The position numbers were made by a program, and so were the translations under genes. DNA of 64,000 nucleotides from Oscillospiraceae bacterium. GTDB taxonomy: Bacteria; Bacillota; Clostridia; Oscillospirales; Acutalibacteraceae. The notes under the pieces were generated by a model. The model had not been told where the DNA came from and made no database searches. It was given only the letters and a program-made list of their open reading frames with translations. This document shows positions 44,201-52,833 of this stretch, piece by piece. Positions within the stretch are counted from its first letter, which is position 1, and each line of letters begins with the position of its first letter. The DNA lies in assembly GCA_015066515.1 (NCBI GenBank), contig SVOH01000010.1, positions 1-64,000 of the forward strand, read 5' to 3'.

Positions 44201-44956
44201 AACCGCGACGTTGAGTTGCAGGTTCCAAACGGTACCTTGTGTGATGAATTCTACGAAATTCTTGATGCTTTGTATGTAAACTCCAAGGTTGTTGAAGATA
44301 TTAGTCTTATCAAGAACCGCAAGAGAGCTCTTAGTGAATCTAAAAACTGCAACTATGAAAGCACCGAGTTCTTTAAGGATATGGCAAACTTCAATCTCTT
44401 GAAGATTATCGGCGGTGTAAATGCAGCAGATGTAGAAGAACACAATACCTATGACGGCACACAAAAAGGCCTCGAAAATTTAAGAGACGAGTTGCGTGAA
44501 AATAAGTTAGAACGTAGCAAAAACCATGACGGAAATTGGGAAGAGCTTGCTTCGGCATCTGACAGCAGCAAAAAGTACGTAGAGAATGCAACCAGCTTGT
44601 TTGCTATTCCACTTATGTACTACTGCACATTGCCAAATTCCGGTCGTTATGTGTCTGAAATTACCGCTATGGTTGAGGCTGTTATCGATGTATTCCGTGA
44701 AGAATATACCAAGTGGGAAAAACCAGAGGACGTTAAATTTGTGCTTTGCACACGTTTGACCGATGAGCTTAACCTACTTAAAAAGAACTATAGCTTCTAT
44801 GAAAAACACCTACGTGCTCCTGCAGCAAGTGAAAATATGGTAATTGATATTATCCAGAGAAAGATAAGAGACGTTATTCTTTCTGCTCCGGAGCCAGAAG
44901 ATTACGAAGCATTGCTTGATAAGGTTGCAAAAGAATTTAAAGACAGCGAAAACTAA
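41228..44956 (+). CDS. Tubulin/FtsZ-like GTPase (Tubulin_2 type)
   Basis: A 1242-residue protein with an N-terminal tubulin-fold GTPase domain. GVGGTGCKIV (21-30) is the first nucleotide loop and SGGTGSG (159-165) is the tubulin signature, with the LILLPEVLDS segment after it. The remaining 800 residues are mostly helical and not recognised. Similar large tubulin-like proteins (FtsZ-like families noted by Makarova and Koonin) occur next to VWA proteins and membrane proteins and were proposed to remodel membranes. No signal peptide or membrane helix, so cytoplasmic. It is flanked by a VWA gene (23 bases) and a membrane-protein gene (27 bases). AGAGGAG precedes the ATG. Confidence 0.8.
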   Translation: MSNNSEKLKPNEVVAPTLFIGVGGTGCKIVKKVADKCLPQEKENINFLCLDTNVNDLSDIANGKSKIYWVQTSNTQTVGSYLDYDEEARKKWFPKNAVMYDKTVSEGAGQVRAISRLALNATIKTGKIRPLYDAIDDLFRKTGKEMKQAMRVVIASTASGGTGSGIILPLTMFIRDYVKEKYPNTSLIVRSLILLPEVLDSVIDSQTERDSQARNAYATIKEINAFMMKGSGFIDLDEDLKQFSDMHVNVSIAGSDNQKSLALLPMDFCFLMDGQDAEDSTMISIGQYVEQAAQALYEQNIGPMQKKAFSVEDNIIKEMTKPGNYGRNRFGGIGAGVIRYPYENVVDYVSYDLAMDSIGGEGDATKWTKYDNAIKKYKAEQKKLGVPMSTWDSDGKVYCDTMIAAKDPFSKDLINTYELEDLDSRIKLFKNSFEEEAYRVVTKDPQFTSAYNAAKRWSGNPGFGEGENKISDAVNALNRYSKSVLAKSKDGNPIVENIVGRWAEALFTNEQKTISIKDKYSIESLLRNAQGEILHPCAVRYVLYKLIETFEAGATSKAHLQAAERINNFKAREYSFKFKKGPVIGIDALGELADREPTFMDKLKGYSKLNDEANNDVPAYFKALENYCKMLAAHAAYAKALEYTRAFAEQFENFFSTFVYKVKDLSRKKIDLIDALKYKKGDSFVNICATEELLNELSKFSLQKAQKETTLLNSTINGNIFDAVKNNAIFKIEVDNAGGGYIEEDRRKDIFDDILMGYFRDSVKERCDDIDKDIIGAIELEQRLKERIRLRSENNGDTQVFESVSTEDAKRHILEVVAMGERIAAPSVQRVTNEEPREIKVCAYNKILLDNRKFRVKDLMPNGEAVDTVSKYEIHFYNALYNLTPNKLKKFAAAFETETGKKQAGTYHKAYTEYSRLIGPDSTKNAAISTHIDKSWDSIKSMPELDFNYQDLVIKKIHKSFIYGLIHNAIQQRPLSAVANGKKVFLYRDSDNRDVELQVPNGTLCDEFYEILDALYVNSKVVEDISLIKNRKRALSESKNCNYESTEFFKDMANFNLLKIIGGVNAADVEEHNTYDGTQKGLENLRDELRENKLERSKNHDGNWEELASASDSSKKYVENATSLFAIPLMYYCTLPNSGRYVSEITAMVEAVIDVFREEYTKWEKPEDVKFVLCTRLTDELNLLKKNYSFYEKHLRAPAASENMVIDIIQRKIRDVILSAPEPEDYEALLDKVAKEFKDSEN

Positions 44957-44983
44957 TACTAAACAGAAACGGAGATGAGTGGT

Positions 44984-47077
44984 TTGTTCACAGTTTTAAT
45001 AGCTGAAAAAGAACATATTGATGCCATACGCAAGGAAAACAAATTGTTTTTTGAACCGTTTCTAAAAAGCAAAGAACTAGCATTTTGTTATTGGAATCCT
45101 TCGGGACGGACTCTAGCCGATGCCGTCCCGGAGCTTCTGGACACAGTTGGTAGAAAAAAGCCATGGCGCGCGGTAATTATTAACAACGATTCAAAGGAGT
45201 TTATGAAGACGCGAAACCCCTTTGATACTGTGGATTATAGTGCTGTTAAGGCCTTAGTAGTACCAAATCAGAGGCTAAATAAGGATGAAAAAACCGAAGA
45301 ATGGATATCTAAGTGGAAGGATTACTTTGAATCACTTGCCGTAGCAAAGGAACAGGTGTATAGAAATGCATTAGAGCTTCCCTTGCAAAAGTTGGCAACA
45401 TGGTTGTGCTTTAGACCGGAGGATTTTATACTTAATGAATCGGCTGATAAGCAGACTGTGTTTGATTGGACAAGTGAAATCATTGGTGACAATGAGGTAA
45501 AGCCCAGCACTAGACTTGAGATGTTAGAACGCGAGCAGTACAGGCGTGAGCTACGTATGAAGGAAAATATCCGCAGGGAATTTATGAATGATAAATACCT
45601 CAATATTGCCTATCCTTCAGAGGTTCACTGTATTTCTACAAGAACAACAGAGCACACATTCTTTGATCCGGAGGTTTATTGGAAAATACCTTCAGACAGT
45701 GAATATTCTGCTTTTGCTGACCGCAATATGTATTTTGACAAAATGCGTTTTATGGTGTTTGATCTGCTTTCAGAAACTCACCGTGATTATCGCACAGATT
45801 ACATCAGGTTTTTAGCATCTGTTCTGATTTTTGTCACAAATCCAACACCTATTAGTGCTATGCAGGCAAGACGCTTGTATTTGTTAGAAACCGAAACAGA
45901 CGATACGCCACTATGCACGTTGGTTACCTCTTATGACAAAAAACTATCATCCACCTCAGAAGTTATTGAAAACGAGATGGAAAAAATTCGCAACGACATA
46001 CCGAGTGAATTAACCGATAAGGTTGCCGAAGCGCTCTTTTGCACACCAAAGGACGTAGCGGTTATGCTTGATGAGTCTTGCGATACCGAAAAGGTCTTTG
46101 CTAAGAATAATTTTGGACTGTCTTCTGACTGTCCTGAAGATGAGCATCACAAATGGAATCGTGAATATAACGAATCACAAAAAGAACTGGCTTATATAGT
46201 TAAGCAACAGTCACGCGCGGTAAAGAAAAGTGTTAACCAGACCCATAATGCAAGCGAGGTAATCGATGTTAATATTAATCGTTTAACTCCTTTGCAAATT
46301 GATGATGTAAAGGATTACACCAACAATTCCGAAAATGAAATGGTTGCAGCTATACCGCCCGACTTAACAGACATATCTAAATATACAAAGCGTATGGCAG
46401 AACAGTCTGAAGAAGTTAAAAAGGTAATTTCTCGTCGAATGACCAGAAAAACCACAATCGTATTGTCTGCGGTTTGCTTGGTATTATATTTGATATGTTA
46501 TTTACCGTTTTTCTTTACAAACAACAGTACTCCTACAACGGTATCAACAGCGATAGTATTTACTGCGGCTATGCTCGGCTTGTTAGCGGTGATTATGTTT
46601 GTTACGCTCTTCTTCTTGCGAACAACCATTAAAAAAGCTGTTAAGTCATTTAATGATACTGCAAGAGAAGTTGTTAATGAGATAAATGCTTCATTAAAGC
46701 GTGTGTCAAAATACCTTAGTGCTTTGTGTAATGTTCGCCGTGGTTATTCGGTTCAAAATCATGCCAATGATAATATTGATGAATTTACCAAGGGCTTACA
46801 AATCAGAAAAAAGCATCTTGAAGATATTCGCAGAAGACGCGCACAGCTACGTGAAGATTACGAGGATTATTTTGCCGACAGCACCTATTGTGACGAGACA
46901 ATGTCAAGACCATATGACTATGATTTTGACCAGCAGGTAGAGTACGAATATCCTGCACCGTTCCTCGCAGGTGATATGCGACAAATTGAGTTTATGAATA
47001 ACGGTAATTTTGTAACGGTGCCTTCAAGCTACGTTACAAGAATTTCTGCTAGAATGGAGGGAATATATGAAAAGTGA
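44984..47077 (+). CDS. Two-helix membrane protein of the VWA-tubulin operon
   Basis: About 697 residues. The N-terminal segment (FTVLIAEKEHIDAI..., then WRAVIINND) looks like an alpha/beta domain, possibly receiver- or Rossmann-like, without a clear catalytic residue. A charged helical region follows, then two close membrane helices (about 489-512 and 520-546) and a cytoplasmic coiled-coil tail (IRKKHLEDIRRRRAQLREDY). Function unknown. TTG at 44984 is preferred because GGAG ends 9 bases before it; ATG at 44975 touches the ribosome site. It overlaps the next gene by 11 bases. Confidence 0.65.
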   Translation: MFTVLIAEKEHIDAIRKENKLFFEPFLKSKELAFCYWNPSGRTLADAVPELLDTVGRKKPWRAVIINNDSKEFMKTRNPFDTVDYSAVKALVVPNQRLNKDEKTEEWISKWKDYFESLAVAKEQVYRNALELPLQKLATWLCFRPEDFILNESADKQTVFDWTSEIIGDNEVKPSTRLEMLEREQYRRELRMKENIRREFMNDKYLNIAYPSEVHCISTRTTEHTFFDPEVYWKIPSDSEYSAFADRNMYFDKMRFMVFDLLSETHRDYRTDYIRFLASVLIFVTNPTPISAMQARRLYLLETETDDTPLCTLVTSYDKKLSSTSEVIENEMEKIRNDIPSELTDKVAEALFCTPKDVAVMLDESCDTEKVFAKNNFGLSSDCPEDEHHKWNREYNESQKELAYIVKQQSRAVKKSVNQTHNASEVIDVNINRLTPLQIDDVKDYTNNSENEMVAAIPPDLTDISKYTKRMAEQSEEVKKVISRRMTRKTTIVLSAVCLVLYLICYLPFFFTNNSTPTTVSTAIVFTAAMLGLLAVIMFVTLFFLRTTIKKAVKSFNDTAREVVNEINASLKRVSKYLSALCNVRRGYSVQNHANDNIDEFTKGLQIRKKHLEDIRRRRAQLREDYEDYFADSTYCDETMSRPYDYDFDQQVEYEYPAPFLAGDMRQIEFMNNGNFVTVPSSYVTRISARMEGIYEK

Positions 47078-50000
47078 TATTTTGTTTTTCATAGAGTTAA
47101 TAGTAGCTTTCCTTCCGTTTGTGCTTTTTGCTTTTTTAAATGCTAAAGCAAACGTTAAAAAAGAAATCCGCAACAGGCAATATCCAATGCCTGTTATTGC
47201 GGTTATCTATAGCGCAGTATTGCTTATATTTTTAGATAAATTGGCAGATTTGTTTTTGAATTTGTTCTTAAAGCTTGCCGATTTATTCGAAAAAATTAAT
47301 CTGTCCGTTGTAGGAGATTTCATACTTGATCTATATACCAGTTGGGGCATATTCTTGGTTATGGTTGTTTTTAACACTGCCGCATTACTTATATATATAA
47401 CGGTCAAGAGAATATTAACTGCAATATTTGGTGCAATAAAAATTAAAAAAGATTCTTTTATAGGCTCTGTTGTCGAAGTCTTTTACACATATGATGAAGA
47501 AGACGAGGCGTGGTATATAAAAGAGCATTATGGACAAGCCCGCACGTTTATTAAAACGGCCTATTATGGTAGCTGCTTTGTTTCGGGATTAGCACTTTTA
47601 ATTTCTTGCGCGCTGTGCACCAATTATATGATTAGCGCACCGTTTTATCCGGTTTTTGCGGTAATTATTATTGGTGAAACGGCCTTCCTTATTGACGGTC
47701 TTCGAAAGGATGAAAAGAAATCAAACGTTACGGTGCATACCGATAAATCAAAGCATATAGCTATGTATCCGCTTTTGAGAAAGCCTTTAAAAGCTTTGTT
47801 TGGGGACAAGCTATCTGCAGATGGTACAACTGTAAATAATGGTGTTTTGTCGGGAGGAGCAATTGAGGATATACTTGTTGCTTTAGAACAAACCGGCGAG
47901 CACGTTGGCAAAAACTACGCTGCGTTTATCAGAAAAAAGATGCATAACGGATTAAAACCAAACGTTGACTATGTTCGTTGTGGCTATGATTTGGCGATGG
48001 GCAAGAGCCTACTGTTTAATACACCTTTTTATGATAAGCTTAATCCATACGTTTTTTATGCAATGAACCGTGAGCTTTTAACAGGCGGTAAAGTGCTTAT
48101 TGTTTTGGGCCGCCACGGAGCAGAACAGGATCTACTGCAGTGGTCAGAAAAAGGAATGCAAGAGGTATCTAATATACCGGGCTTATGGAATATTTCGGTT
48201 TTAAACAACGAGAAATGCGATGAGGAAAATCTACCGGATATTGGTATTATCTCTCGTTCGGGTGTTCACAATCTTGATATTCACAAAAAAAATCTTTCTT
48301 TCCTTCGCAAAGTATCTTTTGTGGTGGTCGTAGAACCCTCAAGACTTATTACCACCGCTCAGATCGGTCTTAATCTTTTGATTAAATACTGCGGTAACGA
48401 TCGAGCTATTACATTCTGTTCGGTAGACCGCAACTGCGACGGTCTTGTTGATGCGTTGTCGCACATATTAATGACCAATATTACCGAGGTTTCTGCAACA
48501 GAGTATCCACACGGTATGAGTTCATATATGTACTGGACCGCAGATGAAGATTATTTGCAACATCGTATTTTACCGGGTGTTTCAAGATGCTTGGGTATGG
48601 GTACAGAGCTATCTATGGTCGCTCTTAAAAACCAGGTAAAAAACACCGTGTGGTACGGTGGAGAGGTATTTCCTGTATTGGATGCGCGCTGGATTGCAAA
48701 GCAGTATTACTATGATTTGCTTGAATATGCGCAGCTTCCCACCAATCAGGAAACCTTTGACAGAAGCTTTAAAACATCTTTTAATATGTGTGATGAGCGT
48801 GTAAAGGATTATTCTTACGTTACGGTTGAAGACGACCGAAACAACCTGTTCGAAACACGAAGAAACTTTGCAACCATTGCAGAAAAGCAGGGCTTTGTCA
48901 ATGTAATATCTTCAGAGTATATGCTGCGCGAATATATGGCAAGTAACACCGAATTGTTCACTGTCGATGCAAAGGCAATACCATATATTACAGCCGATTA
49001 TGCACGCACAAAAAGAAATGCAATTTTATCATTGTGCTTGCTGTTATGTGCAGATTCTGTGCTTGAAGAAGCGTTGCACAGACAAATGGTGATGTTAAAC
49101 ATAGACACCAAGGATCCTGTTGCTAAAATATGGGAAGAGATTTGTTTGATTTTTGGTGAGGAATCACACACAGACAAAAAAGGAAATCCAATACTTACCG
49201 TAAAAAATCGCGATGGCGAGACAATTTCTTTTGAAAAAGATGATACAATCATATTTAAAAGAGAATATTACGTTGAAAGCGGTAGATTTGAAAACATTTA
49301 TACAATTGACAACGAGGCCTTTTCTCGTATTATTTTAGACGACCTGCAAAATGCAAGCTATATCGCTGAGCAAGAAAGCAAAGATTTCTACATAGGTACA
49401 GAGCTTAAGGGCCACGTATATCAAAAATATATGCCAGGTCAGTTCTTTACGCTTAACGGTAAGTACTATGAGATGATCTCTACGACCACCAACAATCGTA
49501 TTTTGGTGCGCCGAGCATCTGAGCATATTGGCGGTAGATTGGCATATCGACAGGTTCGAAATTATAAGATTCATCATATAGAAGACGTATCTTCTATGGG
49601 TGCGCTTAAAACTGTTAATAATATTGATATTCATTATCAATTGGCTGATTTTAGTGTAGACACACCGGGCTATTGGAAATTACATGCCTACAACAATTTT
49701 GATGGCGGAGAATTGGTTCATATCAACGGTGTTCCTACAAGAGAGTATCACAAAAAGCACATTCTAAAGTTTGATTTTTCAAAGCTTGGCGATGCATTTA
49801 CTGATTCGGTTAGAATGACATTAACCAATTTGTTAAACGAAACTTTCGTAACGCTTTTTGCCGAGAATCAAGCGTTTATTTCAGCAATTACCCCCGGAAA
49901 TTATGATGCTCCAATCACATATAGTCTCGAACTTGAAGAAAATTCAGAAGCTTCAGAAAAATGTATCTATATCATAGAAGACAGCCAGTTAGATATAGGT

Positions 50001-50933
50001 TTGTTGATTGCTGTAGAGCGAAACATAAATCGTATATTCCAAATTATTTCTGATTATCTTGCATGGAATGAAGAAATGATTGCTGAAAGTTTGCGCGAAC
50101 CCGAGCCGGAAGAACCGGTTAAGGAAGAAACCGAACAACCTACCGAAGAAGCTAAGCCCGAAAAGAAAAATATCTTTAAGAAGGCTTGGGAGTGGGTTAA
50201 GGGACTATTCAAGCGCAAAAAGAAAAAGGGACAGGAAGAACTCGATGTTCCCGATTGCGACTATATGATGATTTATGGCAAACCGCATAAATTGGTAAAA
50301 GGCAAATGGGTTGCATGTTCTCAGGAAGAATTCGATAAAAAGATGAATAAACGTCATCAAATTATTGACGAAAACAAGCAAATTGCTAAAGAAGAACGAG
50401 AAAGAGAGCGTGCAGAAGCTGCAGCAGAAAAAGAGGCGGAAAACAATCCCGAAACCGAAGAACCTGAGGTGCAGGTCGAAGTCGGTGACGAGATGGTAGA
50501 TGATATTACCGAAGAAACTTCAGAAGATGTTACAGAGGATTCTACCAATGACGGTGTCGAAGAAGCTACAGCCGAAGAGGTTGAAGAAGCTCCTGCTAAA
50601 ATGAGTTGGTTTGGGCGTATGCGTGCAAATGGCGCTAAGCGCAAGGCTGAAAAAGAAGACAAAAAGAGGGCTAAAAAAGAGGAAAAAGCTGCTCGAAAAG
50701 CCAAAAAGTCAAAACAAGAGCCTGTAGCCGACGAGGAACAAATTCCGGAGTATGTTGAAGAAAACGTAGAACAAGAGGTTTCAGATATTGAACAAGAAAC
50801 TATAGAACAAGAAATCTCTGTTGAGGAATTGACCGATGAAGAACAGCAATCTGAAGCAGGCGTTTCGGAAACTCAAGAAGAGCAAGTCGAGGAAGAGGTG
50901 AATGATGATGAACAAAGCGGACTCCATAGTTGA
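47067..50933 (+). CDS. Giant membrane protein of the VWA-tubulin operon
   Basis: A 1288-residue protein with four to five N-terminal membrane helices (about 5-25, 42-58, 90-118, 165-205), a soluble core (about 215-1010) and a low-complexity tail (about 1010-1288) of alternating basic (FKRKKKKG, AKKEEKAARKAKKSK) and Glu-rich blocks. Within the core, GGKVLIVLGRHG, VSFVVVVEPSRL and AITFCSVDRNCDGLVDAL are spaced like the RecA-fold strands of a DEAD-type helicase, but the Lys and DExx residues are not intact. This is a weak resemblance. AATGGAGGG precedes the ATG. It overlaps genes on both sides. Confidence 0.6.
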   Translation: MKSDILFFIELIVAFLPFVLFAFLNAKANVKKEIRNRQYPMPVIAVIYSAVLLIFLDKLADLFLNLFLKLADLFEKINLSVVGDFILDLYTSWGIFLVMVVFNTAALLIYITVKRILTAIFGAIKIKKDSFIGSVVEVFYTYDEEDEAWYIKEHYGQARTFIKTAYYGSCFVSGLALLISCALCTNYMISAPFYPVFAVIIIGETAFLIDGLRKDEKKSNVTVHTDKSKHIAMYPLLRKPLKALFGDKLSADGTTVNNGVLSGGAIEDILVALEQTGEHVGKNYAAFIRKKMHNGLKPNVDYVRCGYDLAMGKSLLFNTPFYDKLNPYVFYAMNRELLTGGKVLIVLGRHGAEQDLLQWSEKGMQEVSNIPGLWNISVLNNEKCDEENLPDIGIISRSGVHNLDIHKKNLSFLRKVSFVVVVEPSRLITTAQIGLNLLIKYCGNDRAITFCSVDRNCDGLVDALSHILMTNITEVSATEYPHGMSSYMYWTADEDYLQHRILPGVSRCLGMGTELSMVALKNQVKNTVWYGGEVFPVLDARWIAKQYYYDLLEYAQLPTNQETFDRSFKTSFNMCDERVKDYSYVTVEDDRNNLFETRRNFATIAEKQGFVNVISSEYMLREYMASNTELFTVDAKAIPYITADYARTKRNAILSLCLLLCADSVLEEALHRQMVMLNIDTKDPVAKIWEEICLIFGEESHTDKKGNPILTVKNRDGETISFEKDDTIIFKREYYVESGRFENIYTIDNEAFSRIILDDLQNASYIAEQESKDFYIGTELKGHVYQKYMPGQFFTLNGKYYEMISTTTNNRILVRRASEHIGGRLAYRQVRNYKIHHIEDVSSMGALKTVNNIDIHYQLADFSVDTPGYWKLHAYNNFDGGELVHINGVPTREYHKKHILKFDFSKLGDAFTDSVRMTLTNLLNETFVTLFAENQAFISAITPGNYDAPITYSLELEENSEASEKCIYIIEDSQLDIGLLIAVERNINRIFQIISDYLAWNEEMIAESLREPEPEEPVKEETEQPTEEAKPEKKNIFKKAWEWVKGLFKRKKKKGQEELDVPDCDYMMIYGKPHKLVKGKWVACSQEEFDKKMNKRHQIIDENKQIAKEERERERAEAAAEKEAENNPETEEPEVQVEVGDEMVDDITEETSEDVTEDSTNDGVEEATAEEVEEAPAKMSWFGRMRANGAKRKAEKEDKKRAKKEEKAARKAKKSKQEPVADEEQIPEYVEENVEQEVSDIEQETIEQEISVEELTDEEQQSEAGVSETQEEQVEEEVNDDEQSGLHS

Positions 50934-52071
50934 GGAAAACACCGTACAAGAAGAAGTTATTCCTGATGAAGAATTGGCGCAAGAACCAACACAAGAAACT
51001 ACTGTGGAAGAAACTGTTGCATCTGATGAGCCTAATTCAAGCGAAATAGAGACATCAGAATCTGATATACCACAAGAATCAGATTCTGATGCATCTAAAA
51101 CAACAGACTCCGAACATACCGACGACTCTACGCCCGAAACAATCGATGGCGAACCTGATTCTGACGGCGACGAGCCAGCCCAAAATGTCGAGGCCGAGCA
51201 ACCAACAGAGGAAGCTCCTTTTGTGTTGGAAAAGGCTCCGTATCACGAAAGATATTACTTGAAATATCAGGGTGGAAATCGAATAACCGAGCTTGATCTA
51301 ACAGGCACTAGAGCTTTTTTGCAAAGCATTGGTTTTGATGGTGGCGAGCTTAAACAAGCACGCGAAGGCAAGGATTGTGCAGAAAATCTTCGCAATATGG
51401 AGCAAAACAAAGGTAGTCAAACAGTTTGTTCTTATTGCGGTAAAGAAATTTCTGGCATAGACTTTTATAAGCTGCCTGACGGTAGGGTTCGCTGTACAAC
51501 TTGCAGCAACACAATTATCAAAACTAAGGCAGAAATAGAAGAGTTGTTTGAACGAGTTATTGACAATCTTGAAACCTTCTTTGGCGCTACTATCGATGTT
51601 CCAATTTCTATTGAGGTTACAGATGAACGAAAGTTAAAGAAAAAGGTGGGCGTTCCCTTAGGTACTAAAGATGATCAAAGTATATTGATTCTTGGAGTTG
51701 CTATAAGTAAAAAGAAAAAATATAGTATCATTTTAGAAAACGGAGCCCCACGCATTTCGTTAATCGCAACCTTTGCACACGAATTGACTCACATATGGCA
51801 GTACACACACTGGGATAACAACAAGAAATTTAAAGATTGTCCAAAAGATAAGCGCCTTCTAATCTATGAAGGAATGGCAAAGTGGGCAGAAATTCAGTAT
51901 TTATATCTTGTGGGTGAAACAGCAGTAGCAAAGCGTGAAGAGTATATAACAAGAAATCGTGAAGATGAGTATGGCGTTGGATTTTGTATGTATGAGGATG
52001 TATATCCTCTTTCTAGGGAAACCATGACCTGTGAAGAAACTCCTTTCACACCGGATAAGTATCCGATCTAA
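50908..52071 (+). CDS. Zinc-ribbon plus HExxH metallopeptidase
   Basis: About 387 residues. An acidic, disordered N-terminus (about 1-105) precedes a Cys4 zinc ribbon (CSYC at 174-177, CTTC at 196-199) and a gluzincin domain with HELTH (291-295) and EGMAKWAE (Glu321 as third zinc ligand). A LIM-like ribbon joined to an HExxH domain resembles the DA1-like peptidases. Its target may be a protein of the same system. ATG at 50908 is chosen among three consecutive ATGs by spacing to GAGGTG. It overlaps the preceding gene by 26 bases and ends the operon. Confidence 0.7.
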   Translation: MNKADSIVEENTVQEEVIPDEELAQEPTQETTVEETVASDEPNSSEIETSESDIPQESDSDASKTTDSEHTDDSTPETIDGEPDSDGDEPAQNVEAEQPTEEAPFVLEKAPYHERYYLKYQGGNRITELDLTGTRAFLQSIGFDGGELKQAREGKDCAENLRNMEQNKGSQTVCSYCGKEISGIDFYKLPDGRVRCTTCSNTIIKTKAEIEELFERVIDNLETFFGATIDVPISIEVTDERKLKKKVGVPLGTKDDQSILILGVAISKKKKYSIILENGAPRISLIATFAHELTHIWQYTHWDNNKKFKDCPKDKRLLIYEGMAKWAEIQYLYLVGETAVAKREEYITRNREDEYGVGFCMYEDVYPLSRETMTCEETPFTPDKYPI

Positions 52072-52100
52072 GAATTTATAATTAGTTTATATACTATTAA

Positions 52101-52146
52101 CTCCCCGTGATAGAACCTAGGGTTTTACCACGGGGAGCAATTTTTT
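52101..52146 (+). terminator. Terminator of the VWA-tubulin operon
   Basis: CTCCCCGTG pairs with CACGGGGAG, followed by CAATTTTTT. Confidence 0.9.
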
Positions 52147-52192
52147 ATGTGCGTTAAATGTAATTATATGTCGAAAACGGTGAAAATAATTG

Positions 52193-52220
52193 TTGACTTT
52201 TTGTTTACTATCAGTATAAT
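52193..52220 (+). promoter_or_regulatory. Promoter of the polyamine-transport operon
   Basis: TTGACT (52193-52198) and TATAAT (52215-52220) with 16-base spacing. Confidence 0.7.
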
Positions 52221-52246
52221 TAGATGAGTGGGATAGTTAATAAAAA

Positions 52247-52263
52247 GTTTAGTAAAACTAAAC
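52247..52263 (+). promoter_or_regulatory. Palindromic operator, likely autoregulatory
   Basis: GTTTAGT-AAA-ACTAAAC, a perfect 7-bp-arm palindrome about 20 bases after the predicted start and 15 bases before the regulator ATG. GTTTACT near 52203 upstream of the -10 box is a near-copy of the half-site. Binding by the XRE regulator encoded next is the simplest reading. Confidence 0.6.
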
Positions 52264-52277
52264 AAGAGGATGAGATT

Positions 52278-52823
52278 ATGCTTATAGAAGAACAAATTGG
52301 TGCTAAAATCAGAAATTTGCGAAACCAAAACGGATTAACACAGGAAGAACTCGCCGACAGAACGGAACTAACCAAGGGATTTATCTCTCAATTAGAGCGT
52401 GGCCTTACCGCACCGTCAGTGTCTACGCTTTCTGATATTGTTGAATGTCTAGGCACAAATCTGTCAGACTTTTTTTATGAAGAGGATGATATTCAGATTG
52501 TGTTTCCAAAAGAAGACTGCTTTGAAAAAGAGGATGAAAATGCCAACATTAAATGGTTGGTAGTAACTGCCCAAAGCAGAAGTATAGAGCCAATTTTGGT
52601 AGAATTAAAGCCAAGGCAGTCTTTGCCTGAGGACAAGCCACATGATGGTGAAGAATTTGGCTATGTTTTAGAGGGCAAAATCAAGATACACTATGGTGAT
52701 AAAGCATATGTAGCAGAGGCAGGGGACTCTTTCATATATCCTGCAAACAGAAGACACCGTATTAGTTCTATGAGCAAAACGGTATCTAAATTTGTGTGGA
52801 TTAGTACACCGCCAAGTTTTTAA
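52278..52823 (+). CDS. XRE-cupin transcriptional regulator
   Basis: A 181-residue regulator with a helix-turn-helix (about 8-62, LRNQNGLTQEELADRTELTK, then ISQLERG) and a cupin domain (about 110-178, HDGEEFGYVLEGK and DSFIYPANRRHR). Regulators of this class precede potABCD operons and respond to polyamines or related small molecules. The ATG at 52278 is used, with AGAGGATGAG upstream; the longer frame would start in the operator region. potA starts 10 bases after its stop. Confidence 0.88.
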   Translation: MLIEEQIGAKIRNLRNQNGLTQEELADRTELTKGFISQLERGLTAPSVSTLSDIVECLGTNLSDFFYEEDDIQIVFPKEDCFEKEDENANIKWLVVTAQSRSIEPILVELKPRQSLPEDKPHDGEEFGYVLEGKIKIHYGDKAYVAEAGDSFIYPANRRHRISSMSKTVSKFVWISTPPSF

Positions 52824-52833
52824 GGAGGACATT

